Positions 1 to 10,346 of a stretch of 35,384 bases of DNA are shown here, piece after piece (position 1 is the first letter of the stretch; the number at the start of each line of letters is the position of its first letter). The notes below the pieces were generated by a model. It was given only the letters and a program-made list of their open reading frames with translations. It made no database searches and was not told the DNA's origin. The DNA lies in assembly GCA_016712315.1 (NCBI GenBank), contig JADJRG010000003.1, forward strand, positions 1 through 35,384. Direction: 5' to 3'. The translations under genes and the position numbers were made by a program. The stretch is from Nannocystis sp. (GTDB taxonomy: Bacteria > Myxococcota_A > Polyangia > Nannocystales > Nannocystaceae).

Positions 1-721
1 ACCTCCGCGAGATCATGCTCCCAGCCAAGGGCAAAGAGGAGAAGACCACCCCCGCCCCGATCGTCGCCATGGTCCGCGAGACCGGCGGCGGGATCAGCCT
101 GCACCGCCCCGAGGAGGTCAACACCTACGAGCCCTCCGCAGTCGCCAACACCTGCCACGGCAGCGCCCGCTCCTTCCCCCGCCCAGGCCTACGATTTTGG
201 CCGCTCGGCCTCAAGGTCGCCCTCGGCCTCGGCTCCGACTTCAACGGGTTTATCCAGCAGACCCGCCCCGCTTCGGCCCTGACGCCTGCTCCGCCTCCTC
301 CTTCGCCGAGGAGGCGCAGTGCCAGGCGCGAGACGAGCGCGGCCAAGGACTGCCACCTCTCGCTGTAGATTATGACAACACTGGACTCCGGCCGCATCGG
401 CCAGCTCGGCCAGCTCCTCGACGACCTCGATCAACACGGCAGCGACACAGCCCCTCCGCCGCTCCGCCGACGACTTCGTCCGCATGGGAGCGCGCCAGCG
501 CCCGCGCGGCGGCCGCCGACGATCCCGCCGACATCGACCTCAGCGGCATCACCGTCCTACCCGCCCACGCGGCCCGCCGCGGCGCCCTCCCAAGAGTGCG
601 ACCGAGCCTACTGCCCAGGCGCCCTCCTCAGCGGCGCCGAGTGCCGCTTCGACGCCGAGTGTGAGAGCGGCGAGTGCCAAGGACGCCGGCGAGTGCGGCG
701 CCCCCAGGACTCTGTCAATAA
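1..721 (+). pseudogene. M19 (renal dipeptidase-like) peptidase, C-terminal part, frame-broken
   Basis: The gene enters from the left edge. The translated pieces, read across frames, fit the end of a membrane dipeptidase (peptidase M19, a zinc enzyme hydrolysing dipeptides): GLGSDFNGF near nt 225-250 matches the family's GxGSDFDG metal-site region, followed by a Glu/Cys-rich stretch, then TGL..IGQLGQLLDDLDQHGSD and SADDFVRM/WERA, typical of the last helices. After these comes a Cys-rich tail (ECDRAYCPGALLSGAEC) ending at TAA 719-721, which is unusual for M19 and suggests a secreted myxobacterial form. The reading frame changes at least four times (about nt 175, 260, 370-480 and 590-690), so no single frame covers it. 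I read this as sequence error in one gene, though true decay cannot be excluded. The start and signal peptide lie outside the window. Confidence 0.6.
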
Positions 722-827
722 AGCATCCCCCTCGTGAACCCGCCGCGGCGCCCGCCGCTCGCGGATCTGGCGGACACGCGGCACGCGGAGGGCGCTCCGC
801 GCGGCCGGTGTGATGTTCGCCCGGCGA

Positions 828-1450
828 TCAGGCGCACCAGGTCACGGTCAGGGCCTGCTTCACCGAGCTCCGGGCGCGAGCAGCTGCGTGTCGGTCGTCG
901 GCGCGGCGCCGATGGCGAAGGCGTAGTTGATCGGCGAGGTGATCCCCTGGTCGGCCCCGTCGCTGATCGTGAGGCTCATGCCGTCGTCGGCCAGGTGCCC
1001 GGAGGAGGGCGCTCTGCGGGCAGGCCCTTGTAGTAGCGCTGCTCCAGCGAGTCGTAGTCGTAGACCGCGAAGATGGGGCCGATCGCCGCGACGCCGGGGC
1101 CAGCGGCGAGGTGGCGAGCTTCTTGCGGTTCGCGGCGGAGACCTGGCCCATCAGATAGATCGGGTCGGCGGCGCGGCCCAGGAGCAGCCGCTGAGCACCG
1201 CGACCGCCGCGAGCGTGGTCGCGGGCGCGAGCGGCTCCTTGACGCCGAGAACGGCGGACAGCTCCTTACGGGCGAGCGTAAGCGGGGTGATGGGCCTACC
1301 GTCGCGCGGACGCCGACCTTGAACTGAAACCCTGGTAGATGTCACAATCGCGCTGATAGGAGGACATACCTGGGAATCGTCCAGGCCCGGGCCTCGGCGG
1401 TCAAGAGCCGTCCTCAGGGCGACACCGCGCGAGCCACGGGCGATCCGAGC
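828..1450 (-). pseudogene. hypothetical protein, frame-broken
   Basis: No family recognised. On the minus strand, several frames join into one plausible protein: RAWTIPRYV, then SSYQRDCDIYQGF, PITPLTLARKELSAVLGVKE, DPIYLMGQVSAANRKKLA, GPIFAVYDYDSLEQRYYKG, GMSLTISDGADQGITSPINY and a tail SVKQALTVTWCA ending at a TGA read from 830-828. Each switch is a one-base shift, for example a missing C near nt 1327 turns FSSRSA into FQFKVG. The pieces look like ordinary globular protein, not low-complexity shadow sequence. The start is not determinable; coding-like sequence fades near nt 1450-1520. The + strand frames here are Arg/Pro-rich shadows. Confidence 0.4.
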
Positions 1451-1523
1451 GCGACGAGAAGATGACCCCTGGGACACCCCGTGGATGCCCCATGGGGAGC
1501 CGTAGCCAGCGGGACCGCGCGGG

Positions 1524-1566
1524 CGCGACGATCGAAAAAAGACCAATCATTTCAAATCGATGAATG
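1524..1566 (+). promoter_or_regulatory. AT-rich putative promoter region upstream of the serine protease
   Basis: In a window that is otherwise very GC-rich, this stretch of about 40 bases (gatcgaaaaaagaccaatca and following) is AT-rich and lies 45-90 bases before the protease ATG at 1612. That is where a promoter would be expected. I see no clear -35/-10 pair or sigma-54 motif, so the call rests on composition and position only. Confidence 0.25.
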
Positions 1567-1611
1567 CGGCTCGCTGCTTGCTTTAGGTCGAGGCAAGGAC
1601 GAACCGACCCC

Positions 1612-2842
1612 ATGACTCACCACCGATCCTCGACTGTCTCCCTGCGCCTCGCGCGTAAGTCCTCCGCTCTGCTCGCCCTCTCACTGCTGATGAGCGCCTG
1701 CGCCGACATGCCCGATGAGCCGACACCGAGCAGCTCGACGCCGAACCCGCGTACGAGCTGGTGGCCGGCGACTATCCCTATCGCGACGGCGACGCCACGG
1801 TCTGCTCGGTCTGGCAGGCCGATCTCGGCGAGGAAGGAGTCCACCGGTGGACCAGATTTTACCTCCTCGGCCGCATGAACGAGGAGCTCGCCGCGGATCG
1901 AGAGTGGCAGCGGTACTTCGGCCTCGACCGCATCGCGACTTGCGACCAAGCGCGCGACTATCAGGAGGCGCGCGTCGAGTACGAGGAGGCCACGGCGCCC
2001 GCGCCCGATCCCTCGACAGGCGGCAACTACCCCGAGGAGCCCGTCGACGCGCTGACCCCGCGGGTCGGCGAGGCCGACGGCGAATCGAACCACCCAGCGG
2101 TCGTCCGCCTGACGCGCAACCTCAGCGGCGTCCAGAACGGCACCTCCAACGGCTGCAGCGGCACCCTCATCCACCCGCGCGCGGTCCTCACCGCGGCTCA
2201 CTGCTTCCCCGCGGGAGCGACCTCGATGTCCCTGCGGCGCGAGGATGACGGCGCGGTCCAGCCCTGGGTGACCCTGAGCGCCACCGTGTACCGGCACGGC
2301 AATTACACCGGCGTCGGCGACCCGGGCGATGACATCGGCTTGGTGGTCTTCGACGACCCGATCGCGGGCGTCGATGCGGGCCCCGATACCATGAGGGTGC
2401 TGGTCTCACCGATGGGCGCGGGCGATCGCATCGTCTTCCACGGGTGGGGCATCGCCACCCACGAGGGGACCGGGGCGGGCATCCTCCGCTACGGCTCCGT
2501 ATACATCGACTGGGCCAGCTCGCGGCACTTCACGGACGAAGTGGTCAAGGGCGGCGCGAGGATCTGCAAGGGCGACTCGGGCGGTACAGCCCGGCTCGAG
2601 CGCTCGTCCAACAACCTGACCTTCGACCTCGTGGGCGGCATGGCCTCCGAGGTATGAGGTGGGCAGCGACTTCTGCCCGTACCCTGGCGGCACACAGCGC
2701 TGGGCGGCGACCGCCGACAAGATCGCGTGGATCGAGGCGCGCCTGCTCCTCAACGGGATCGACCTAACCCCCCGGGGACGGCGACACCACCGCCTGCCTC
2801 CGCGCCTCGCAGTCCGGCCGCGATTATATGCGCTGCTGGTGA
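1612..2842 (+). CDS. secreted trypsin-like serine protease (S1 family), lipoprotein-type signal, frame-broken
   Basis: Secreted S1 endopeptidase. The N-terminus at ATG 1612 has a basic start, a hydrophobic core and a lipobox-like LLMSAC, suggesting a lipoprotein. The chymotrypsin-fold triad is visible: His in LTAAHC (near nt 2200), Asp in DDIGLVVF (near 2330), Ser in CKGDSGG (near 2575). A pro-like region of about 140 residues precedes the protease domain. Three one-base errors break the frame: a missing C near 1720 (restores DEPDTEQLDAEPAYELV), an extra G near 2650 (restores SEYEVGSDFCPYPGGTQRW), and an extra C near 2770 (restores TPGDGDTTACLRASQSG). The repaired protein ends at TGA 2840-2842 and is about 410 residues long. 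An AT-rich stretch upstream may be its promoter. The substrate is unknown; a role in predation or nutrition is inference. Confidence 0.8.
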
Positions 2843-2888
2843 GGCGACCGAGCTGGGCCTCTCCGGGACCCACCCGGAGAGGCCCCCA

Positions 2889-5046
2889 TCACTGCTTGCC
2901 CGGCTTATTGCCCGCGGGTTTGCCCTTCGGCTCCACCTTCTTGTCCCCGCTCGCCCCCTTACCGGTCGGCTTCTTCGCCCCCGCGTCGGCGTTCACCAGC
3001 GTCTTGCTCGCCTCGAGCGTCTTGCGCCACGCGCTCGCCCGCGCCGGGGGAGAAGCGCGTCAACCGAGCGTCCACCGCCTTCTTCACGTCGGCGTACGTC
3101 TTCCCCTGGTCCATCACATTCTTGAAGGCCCCCAGCATCGCCGCCTCATAACGCGGGGTCAGATCGCCCTGGATCGTCTTGCTCGCCTCGCTCACCACCG
3201 ACGACCCGTGAAATTCCCCGCGCACGCCGTCTTCGCGCGAGGTGTCGCGGCCAGGCTGCCGCCACCGCCGCGTCCACCTCATCCACGCGCAGCTCCTCGC
3301 TCAGCAGCGCCTCCGCTTGGCAGCCCGGTCCACAGCGCCTCGATCGCGCCGACGAGCTCGCTCGCCCGCCGGTGCGTCGCCCGCAGCGCCTCGCCGAGCG
3401 CCGTATTCTCCCCCGCCTTCGCCTTGCCCTTGGCCATGCTCGCGCACAGCGCCTGCTCCGCCACCAACATACGCCCCAGATCCTCGGCCAACCGCAGCCC
3501 CCGCCCCTGGATCTCCCCCGCGCTCGACCCGGCCAGCGCTCTCGCCTCGTTCACCCCGCCCAGCAGCGCCTCGCTCTGCTCGAGATCCAGCCGCACCGCC
3601 GCGAGCGAATAGTCGCTCGGAGGCGCGGAGAGCAGCCCCGCCAGCCGGCTCGCCGCGAAGCGATAGCCCGCGGCGTCGCCGTCGAACTCCAGCGGCGCCC
3701 CGCTGAAGCTCCCGGTCTTCGCCACCGCCGCCGCGACCCCCTTCGGCGGCGCCCCTGCGAGCGTGAACGTCATCCGCTCGCCCTCGACAGAGCGCACCTT
3801 CGCCGCCTTGCCGCCCACCTTCAGCGTCGTCTTCGTCGTCAGGTGCTCGCCGATCACCACCCCTTCGCTCCCGCTCTTCGCCGGCCGCACCGCGATCGCC
3901 GTCAGCGTCGGCGCCCGCACCACCGTGACCTCCTTCTTACTCGCGAATTCCCGCCCATGCGCCGTCGCCACCAGCGTCGCCGAGCCGCTCGCCTCCGCCG
4001 GCACCAGCAGCGTCACCTTGCTCGCCGAAGCCTTCGCCGAAGGGTCTAGCGTCAACGTCGCCGCTCCCAGCCGCCAGCTCCCCACGTCTGCGAGCTCCTT
4101 GCCGCTCACCGTCAACGACCCAGGCGCCCCCACGCTCGCCGGCACGCTCGAGATCACCGGCGCCTTGTGGATCGTCAGCCCCGGCTCCAGCGTCGCCTTT
4201 CGCTTGCGCGCCTCCGCCACCAGCGCCCCGCTCTTCGCCCCCTTCACCGCTACCAGCCGCGCCGAGCCGGCCTCCGCCGACACCACCTTCAGCGCCTTCG
4301 ATCCGATCTTAAAGCTCACCTTACCCGCCCGCTGCCCACCAAGTGCTCGCCGCTCGCCACCACCTCCTCCCCCTCAAAAACCGCCGTCGGCGCCACCCCG
4401 CTCAGCGTCGGCGCATAGAACACCTCCAGCGGCTTCTTCAGCGCCGCCTGCCCGCCCAAGCTCGACACCGCCACGATCCCGGTCGTCGCCCCTTCTGGCA
4501 CCACGAAGCTCAGCTTGCTCGCGCTCTGCCCCTCGATCTTCGCCGTCGCCGCGCCCAGCGTCACCGTCGTCACCCGGTCGAGCGCCTTCCCGCTCAGCGT
4601 CACTGTCTCGCCTGGAGCCGCCACCGCCGGCTTCTGAGCGCTGAGCTTCGGCGCCGGCACAAAGACGAACCCGCCGCTGCTCGCCACCGCCTTACCCCCG
4701 CGGCGCACCGTCAACGTCTTCCCCTTCGTCGCCTTGGCCGGGATCGTCGCCGAGATCTGGTCCCCTCCCGCCGACACCTTCACCTCCTCCAGCGTCACCG
4801 AATCCAGGCGCAGCTCGTCGCCCTCGACGAAGCCGCGACCGCGCACCACCACCGTCGCGCCCGCCGCCAGCTCCCCGGCTCCACCGCCGTGATCGCCGGG
4901 CCCAGCTCGGCCTCACCGAGCAGCGCCGCCACCCCCAGCGTCGGCGCCGCCGCGGCCCCGGACCCCGCCAAACCTGTCCCAAAGAGCACAAGCGCCGAAG
5001 CCAGCCAGAGCGAGCGGGTGCGCCTCATCGTCGTCGTCGCGGTCAT
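2889..5046 (-). CDS. secreted protein with tandem IPT/TIG (Ig-like) domains, frame-broken
   Basis: Exported protein beginning MTATTTMRRTRSLWLASALV with a clear signal peptide (a start at 5028, MRRTRS, is equally possible). At least four IPT/TIG-like beta-sandwich repeats follow, each with the pattern ItaVePgsgapGetVtvsGkgL: PAITAVEPG, APTLSGVAPTAVFEGEEV, KLSAQKPAVAAPGETVTLSG, APVISSVPASVGAPGSLTV and APTLTAIAVRPAKSGSEGV. The last 330 residues or so are helical and end in a Lys/Pro-rich tail (KVEPKGKPAGNKPGKQ) at a TGA read from 2891-2889. Frame shifts near nt 4870, 4325, 3280 and 3040 split it, but each join keeps the domain pattern. IPT/TIG domains act in cell-surface binding and polysaccharide or protein contacts; the ligand here is unknown. 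Total length about 715 residues. Confidence 0.7.
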
Positions 5047-5102
5047 CGCGGATGACCACAACCCATCCCCGCCCGCGCGTCAAGCGGCGATCCGAGCCCC
5101 GC

Positions 5103-5399
5103 TCAAGGCGCTCGCGGGGCCGCCCCGAAGCGCTCGACAAAGCCCGCGATCAGCCGCGCCGCCGCCTCCTCTGGCTCCATCACCGGCTCACGGCTCACCC
5201 GCACCAGCCACCGCGCCCCCGGGTTCGCCGCCGCCAGAGCCCGCGCGGCGGCCCCCAGATCCCTCGCTCCCGCGTAGTACACCATCGCGCTCTTCCCCCG
5301 CGGATACACCACCAACCCCTCCTCCAGCCGCGCCTGCAGCACTCCCCCTGCCGCGGGAAATTCCGCCTCGTCCAGCCGCACCCAAGCGCCGAAGTTCAT
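5103..5399 (-). CDS. small conserved-looking protein, 98 residues
   Basis: Intact ORF starting MNFGAWVRLDEAEFP, ending at 5103, with no signal peptide or membrane segment. The central part (GLVVYPRGKSAMVYYAGARD followed by an Ala-rich helix, then WLVRVSRE) has an alternating strand-helix-strand pattern, vaguely like very small GIY-YIG-type folds, but I cannot assign a family. Its composition is normal for coding sequence, in contrast to the Arg/Pro/Ala shadow frames opposite. It lies 56 bases upstream of the IPT/TIG gene on the same strand, so the two may be co-transcribed, and is divergent from the M4 protease at 5485. Confidence 0.55.
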   Translation of the reverse strand: MNFGAWVRLDEAEFPAAGGVLQARLEEGLVVYPRGKSAMVYYAGARDLGAAARALAAANPGARWLVRVSREPVMEPEEAAARLIAGFVERFGAAPRAP

Positions 5400-5484
5400 A
5401 GCCCGCGCACTCTACCCGGCCCGCCGACCGCCGCCACTTCTCTATCCACCGCGCGCGTCCATCACGTTAGACTCGCCCTTCGCC

Positions 5485-8400
5485 ATGCCCCGCCTGACCC
5501 GAGCGCTCCCACTCACCGGCCTCTTCCTCGCGGGCCTCATGCTCCGCCCTGACGGCGCCCAGGCCGCTCCAGCCGCCCTCACCGCCAAGGCCGCCCCCGC
5601 GGGCAAGCTCGCCGCCAGCGCCGCCGCCAAGCGCCTCGGCAAAGCACCGCCGGTGGTCAGCGCCGGGCCGGCCCCCAGCGCGCCCCCAGCGTCGCCCTCG
5701 CGCTCCCTGGCAAGGCCGCCGCGCCGCCCCCGTACGTACAAGCCGCCCTCGGCCGCCTCACCGCCGCCTCCACGGAGCCCCCGCGTCTCCGCCTGGATCC
5801 CCACCGAGGCGCCCTCCGTCGCTTCAGCGGCCGCGTCCCCAACCCCCACGGCCGCGGCCCCGAAGCGGCCGCCCGCCTCCTCCAGGATCACCGCGACGTG
5901 CTCGGCCTCGCCGCGCTCGCCGGCGACGTCGAGCTCGTCCCCCGCCGCGTCATCGACGAGCCGCCGACGGCGTCCACATCTATTACGGCGTCAGCTACCG
6001 CGGCCTGCCCGTGTGGGGCGCCGAGCTCGCGATCCACCTCGACGCCGCCGGCGATCTCACCGCCCTCAACGCCCAAGACCTCGGCCCCATCCGCCCTGAT
6101 CACCGCCTCCGCTACGGCCCCGACGCGGCGCGTCAGCGCGCCCGCCCGGCCAACGCCCGCGACGACCAGGGCGGCCGCGTCATCGACCTAGGCGAGCCCG
6201 AGCTCGGCGTCTGGCCCGGAGGACCTGCACGAGAGGCCAGCCTCGCCTGGCGCCTCGTACAGGAGGTCACGCGGGTCGACGGCGCCCCCAGCGCTACGCC
6301 ACCTACGTCGACGCCGGCACCGGCCAGCTCCTCGCCCGCCTCCCGCAGATCATCACCGCCAAGCCCCAGCCGCAGACCACCAACGCCGCCGATCTCTACG
6401 GCGAGCAGGTCCCCCTGCGGATCACCTTCTACCCGGACACCAACAGCTACGCGCTCATCGACCAGAGCAAGGGCGCCGCCGGGGCCACCCTCTACACCCA
6501 CGACGCCGCCTACACCAGCTCCTACGGCGCCGTCGTCACCTCCAACAAGAAGTCCACCTGGCCCGCCAGCGCCGTCACCGCGCACCACCACCTCCAGAAG
6601 GTCATCGACTACTTCGCGACCACCCACGGCCGCAACTCCTGGGACGGCCAAGGCGCGCAAGTGCGCACCACCGTCCATTACGGCCAGCAGTACAACAACG
6701 CCTTCTGGGACGCCTTCAACAAGGTCATGGTCTTCGGCGAGGGCGACGGCAAGCTCTTCCACGAGTTCACCCGCGCCCTCGACGTCGCCGGCCACGAGTA
6801 CTCCCACGCCGTCGTCACTGGCACCGTCCCCCTCGAGTATTACGGCCAATCCGGCGCCCTCAACGAGAGCTTCGCCGACGTCATGGCCGTCGTGATCGAC
6901 CGCGACGACTGGACGATCGGCGAGGACATCGTCGGCCCCAAGTTCCCTGGCGCCTTCGCCCGCAGCCTCGCCGACCCCGCCGCGGGCAACCAGCCCGCCC
7001 ACATGAGCGCCCTCTACAAGGGTCTGGACGACTACGGTGGCGTCCACATCAACAGCGGGATCCCCAACCGCGCCGCCTACTTGCTCGGCACCAAGCGCAG
7101 CCGCGAGGCCGTCGAGCGGATCTGGTACCGCACCCTCTACGGCGCCCACGTCACCTCCAAGGCCAGCTTCATCGACATGGCCGAGGGCACCATGGCCGCC
7201 TGCGACGAGCTCAAGGCGCTCGGCAAGGCCACCGCCGCCGACTGCGTCGCCAACGCCGAAGCCTGGGTCGCCGTCGGCGTGCTCGGCTCCGCCGCGGTCC
7301 CCATGGACGGGTGCCCGCCCAACGCCAGCGAGCAGGGCGGCCTCTGCTACTGCGACCCTGGCTACTACCCCGCCGAAGGGGGCGCCACCTGCGTCGCCTA
7401 CGACGCCATTCAGTGCCCCGCCAACTCGATCCCGGCGATGGGCACCTGCTATTGCAAGGACGGCTTCGTCCCCAACTCGGACTTTAGCCAGTGCGTCGCC
7501 AAGGAGAGCGGCTGCCCCCTCAATTCCGCCTGGGACCCCGCGATCAAGGCCTGCGCCTGCAAAGAGGGGTTTGAGGGCGTCCCGAACGCCGCCGACGGCA
7601 AGTGTGACCCTGTCGACTCCGACTGCCCGCCCAAGAGCCACCCCGAGTGGCCGGACCCCGATCTCCCCGATCAATACATCTGCGCCTGCAACGATAATTT
7701 CGAGTACGACGGCCAGAATTGCGTCATCATCCCCGGCACCTGCGGCGACGAGTCCTTCTACGGCCGCTGCGACGGCGACGACCTCATCTATTGCAAACAA
7801 TCAGGCGACCCCGACGACGGCGTCCAGCAGATCCAATGCGGCCAAGGCGGCCTCGTCTGCGGCCTTTTTGACAGCCTCATCGGCCAAGACTGCTTAAACC
7901 CCGACGGGGTCGCTCCCGCGGGCGCCTGCGCGGCCGCGGGGTATCAAGAGTGCGACGACTCCGCCCCCTTCTGCGTCGCCGAGGCCGACGCCGAGCAGGG
8001 GCTTCTGCTCGCACGAGTGCAAGACCAAGGCCGGCTGCGGCGGCGCCTTCGACTGCTGCGCCACCGTCAGCGACGGCACCCGCGCCTGCCTCATCGACCC
8101 CTACTGCGCCGAGAACATCGACCCCAAGGCCACCTGCGACGACGTCCCTGGCGGCAGCACCTTTTATGGCAAGTGCGTCGGCGACGTGCTCGTCTACTGC
8201 GACGGCTCCAGCGATCGCACCCAAGAGGTCTTCTGCGCCGTCCTCGGCCAAGAGTGCGGCTGGGTCGACGCCGGCACCGGCTACTCCTGCGTCCCCCCAA
8301 TTCTGGCGCCTTACCCAGCGCCCCCGCCGATTACTGCCCCTACGACCACGACGGCGTCTGCGACGCCCCTGGCCTCTGCCCTGAGGGCTCGGATCTCTAC

Positions 8401-8776
8401 GACTGCAACCCCTGCGGCGATGTCACCGAGGCCGGCCTCTGCGCCGGCGACCTCCTCAAGATCTGCGACCCCAGCGTCGGCCTCGTCACCACTGACTGCG
8501 CCGCTCTCCCCCCTCACCCCGGAGTGCGGCCCCACCGGCGACGGCGCCCTCGCCTGCGTCCCAGGCGGCGGCAGCGGCGAGAGCGGCGGCGTCGTCACCG
8601 CCGGCGACGACAGCGGCGACAGCGGCGGCGACGGCGGAGACGACGCCACCGCGGGTCAAGGAGGCGGCGGCTCCACCCTCACCTGCACCTGCCGCAGCCA
8701 AGGCGCCAGCCCCAGCCAGCTCGCCCTCCTCCTGCTCAGCCTCGCCGCCCTCCGCCGCCGCCGCCGCCGCCCCTAA
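5485..8776 (+). CDS. secreted M4 (thermolysin-family) zinc metalloprotease with Cys-rich repeats and MYXO-CTERM-like anchor, frame-broken
   Basis: Starts MPRLTRALPLTGLFLAGLML with a signal peptide cut near AQA/AP. An FTP/PepSY-type propeptide follows (GRVPNPHGRGPEAAARLL, VHIYYGVSYRGLPVWGAELA, YATYVDAGTGQLLARLP), then the catalytic domain: zinc motif HEYSH (nt 6793-6807), third ligand Glu in GALNESFAD (6865-6867), active-site His in VHINSGIPNRAAYLL (7045-7047). From about nt 7310 come EGF-like Cys-rich modules (CPPNASEQGGLCYCDPGYYP and similar) and further paired-Cys repeats. A Gly/Ser/Asp linker leads to TCTCRS, a hydrophobic stretch and RRRRRRP, the MYXO-CTERM layout thought to be processed by myxosortase for outer-membrane attachment. 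Frame shifts lie near 5700, 5960, 6285 (missing C restores GAPQRYATYV), 7995, 8298 and 8510. Probably a cell-surface protease of about 1,095 residues. Confidence 0.85.
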
Positions 8777-8791
8777 CCGCCTCGCCCCGCC

Positions 8792-8884
8792 ATGGCCGGG
8801 CACACGCCCGCCGCGCTCACGCTGCTCGCGCTTATCGTGGCCTGCATGCCCGAGCGCGATCCGCTGCTCCAGCACTGCGCGTGA
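8792..8884 (+). CDS. 30-residue lipoprotein-like peptide
   Basis: ATG at 8792, 15 bases after the M4 protease stop, opens a 30-codon ORF ending TGA 8882-8884. The peptide is MAGHTPAALTLLALIVAC followed by MPERDPLLQHCA: a hydrophobic core ending in VAC, which fits a lipobox, with only 12 residues after the candidate lipidated Cys. It could be a mini-lipoprotein co-transcribed with the protease, a remnant of a larger gene truncated by an indel, or chance. No Shine-Dalgarno sequence is obvious. No family recognised. Confidence 0.3.
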   Translation: MAGHTPAALTLLALIVACMPERDPLLQHCA

Positions 8885-8906
8885 GCGAGCTTCGCTCTCG
8901 CTCACC

Positions 8907-10235
8907 TCAAGCGCGCCGGCCCACCATCGCCATCCGCACCCCTGTCTTCGGCCCCAGCGTCAAGTTGCGACGCACCACTGGCACCGGAGCAGGCTCGTGC
9001 AGCGCCAGCGTCCACTCGCGCAGCGCCGTGCCGAGCGCCACCCGCAGCTCGTAGCTCGCCAGCGCCGCGCCGATGCAGCGGCGGCTCCCCCCGCCGAAAG
9101 GTAGGAACTCGAACGGTCCAGGCCGCCGCTCGAGCATCCGCTCTGGCCTGAAGCGCGCCGGCTCCGGGTACAGATCCTCGCGCATATGGGTCAGCGCGAT
9201 CGCTGGCGTCAGCGACACGCCGGCGGGCAGATCGTAGCCGCCGAAGCGCAGCGGCCTTCGCAGCTTGCGGAACACCACCTCCACCACCGGGCACAGCCGC
9301 AGCGTCTCATCGACCACCGCCCCCAAGAAGGGCAGCTTCGCCAGCTCATCCGGCGCCGCGCTACAACCGTCCAGCTCCGCCAGCAGCCGCTCCAGCGCCG
9401 CTGGTTCGCGGTGGAGCTGGTCCAGCGCCCACGCCATCGTCACCGCCGTCGTCTCATGCCCCGCGATCAGCAGCGTACGCAGCTCATCACGGATCTGCCC
9501 GTCGCTCATCGGCTCGCCGTCCTCATAGCGCGCCGCGATCATCATCGACAGGATATCGTCGCGCTCATGCGCGGACGGGCGCACCCGCGCGATCTGCTCG
9601 TACAGCAGCTCATCCACCGCCGCGGATCGCCGCACATAACGAGCCCAAGGCCCGAGCCCCAGCGGCGCCTTGTGGAACACCGTCCCGAACATGAAGATCG
9701 GCAGCGCCGCGTCCATCGCCGCGCGGATCTCCGCCGACCCCGCGTCGATCCGCGCGCGCTCCTCCACCCCGAACACCGCCCGCACGATCACCTCGAGCGA
9801 GATCTGCTGCCCCACGTCGAGCGCCACGAACCGCCGCCCCGGCGTCAGCGCTGAGAAGGCCGCCCGCGTCGCCTCGACGATCGTCTGCCCGTACGAGCGC
9901 ATCCGCTCGCCGTGGAAGGGCGGCGTCAGCAGCCGCCGCTCGCGCCGATGCGGCTCCCCCGACAGCAGCAGCAGCGAGCGCGCGCCGACGAACGGAGTCA
10001 GCGCCGCGTTCGCGAAGGTCTCATAGAGATCGGGATCCTTATTGCTAAAGATCTCTCGGATCAGCGCTGGGTCCGCCGTCGCGACCACCGTCCCGTTGAT
10101 CGTCGTCATCGTGAACGGATCCCCATAGCGCGCCCGCGCGGCCGCCATCGCCTGATAGGGCGCCCGCGCCACATGGAAGGTCGTACGCAGCGTCGTCAGC
10201 AGCGACTCTTTCGGCCCTGGGGGTAGAGACGTCAC
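8907..10235 (-). CDS. cytochrome P450 monooxygenase
   Basis: Intact, 442 residues, soluble bacterial-length P450. The start is a GTG at 10235 (MTSLPPGPKESLL, with the Pro-rich LPPGP lead common in this group). Signatures in order: I-helix oxygen-activation motif AGHETT (about residues 256-261), K-helix ExxR in DETLRLCP, the PERF-like segment ARFRPERM, and the heme-binding loop FLPFGGGSRRCIGA with the axial Cys near residue 387. It needs ferredoxin/reductase partners, and none is encoded nearby. It resembles the CYP110/CYP102-like fatty-acid or terpenoid-oxidising group, but the substrate cannot be told from sequence. It stands alone, divergent from the membrane protein at 10347 across 111 bases that probably hold both promoters. 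Confidence 0.93.
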   Translation of the reverse strand: MTSLPPGPKESLLTTLRTTFHVARAPYQAMAAARARYGDPFTMTTINGTVVATADPALIREIFSNKDPDLYETFANAALTPFVGARSLLLLSGEPHRRERRLLTPPFHGERMRSYGQTIVEATRAAFSALTPGRRFVALDVGQQISLEVIVRAVFGVEERARIDAGSAEIRAAMDAALPIFMFGTVFHKAPLGLGPWARYVRRSAAVDELLYEQIARVRPSAHERDDILSMMIAARYEDGEPMSDGQIRDELRTLLIAGHETTAVTMAWALDQLHREPAALERLLAELDGCSAAPDELAKLPFLGAVVDETLRLCPVVEVVFRKLRRPLRFGGYDLPAGVSLTPAIALTHMREDLYPEPARFRPERMLERRPGPFEFLPFGGGSRRCIGAALASYELRVALGTALREWTLALHEPAPVPVVRRNLTLGPKTGVRMAMVGRRA

Positions 10236-10346
10236 CCACCGATCATCATCGCCCCGCTCGTCGACGTCAACGGGCGCCCGCGCGCCCGCTCGCCGCTGGA
10301 GCCGCCCGCTCGCCGCGGCTACAGTGACAGCCTAGAGTAGCGTCTC

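Noticed and set aside
6133..7800. 555-codon minus-strand open frame opposite the M4 protease
   Set aside because: Gly/Ala/Val/Asp-rich translation typical of the antisense of GC-rich coding DNA; the + strand carries the full M4 catalytic motifs.
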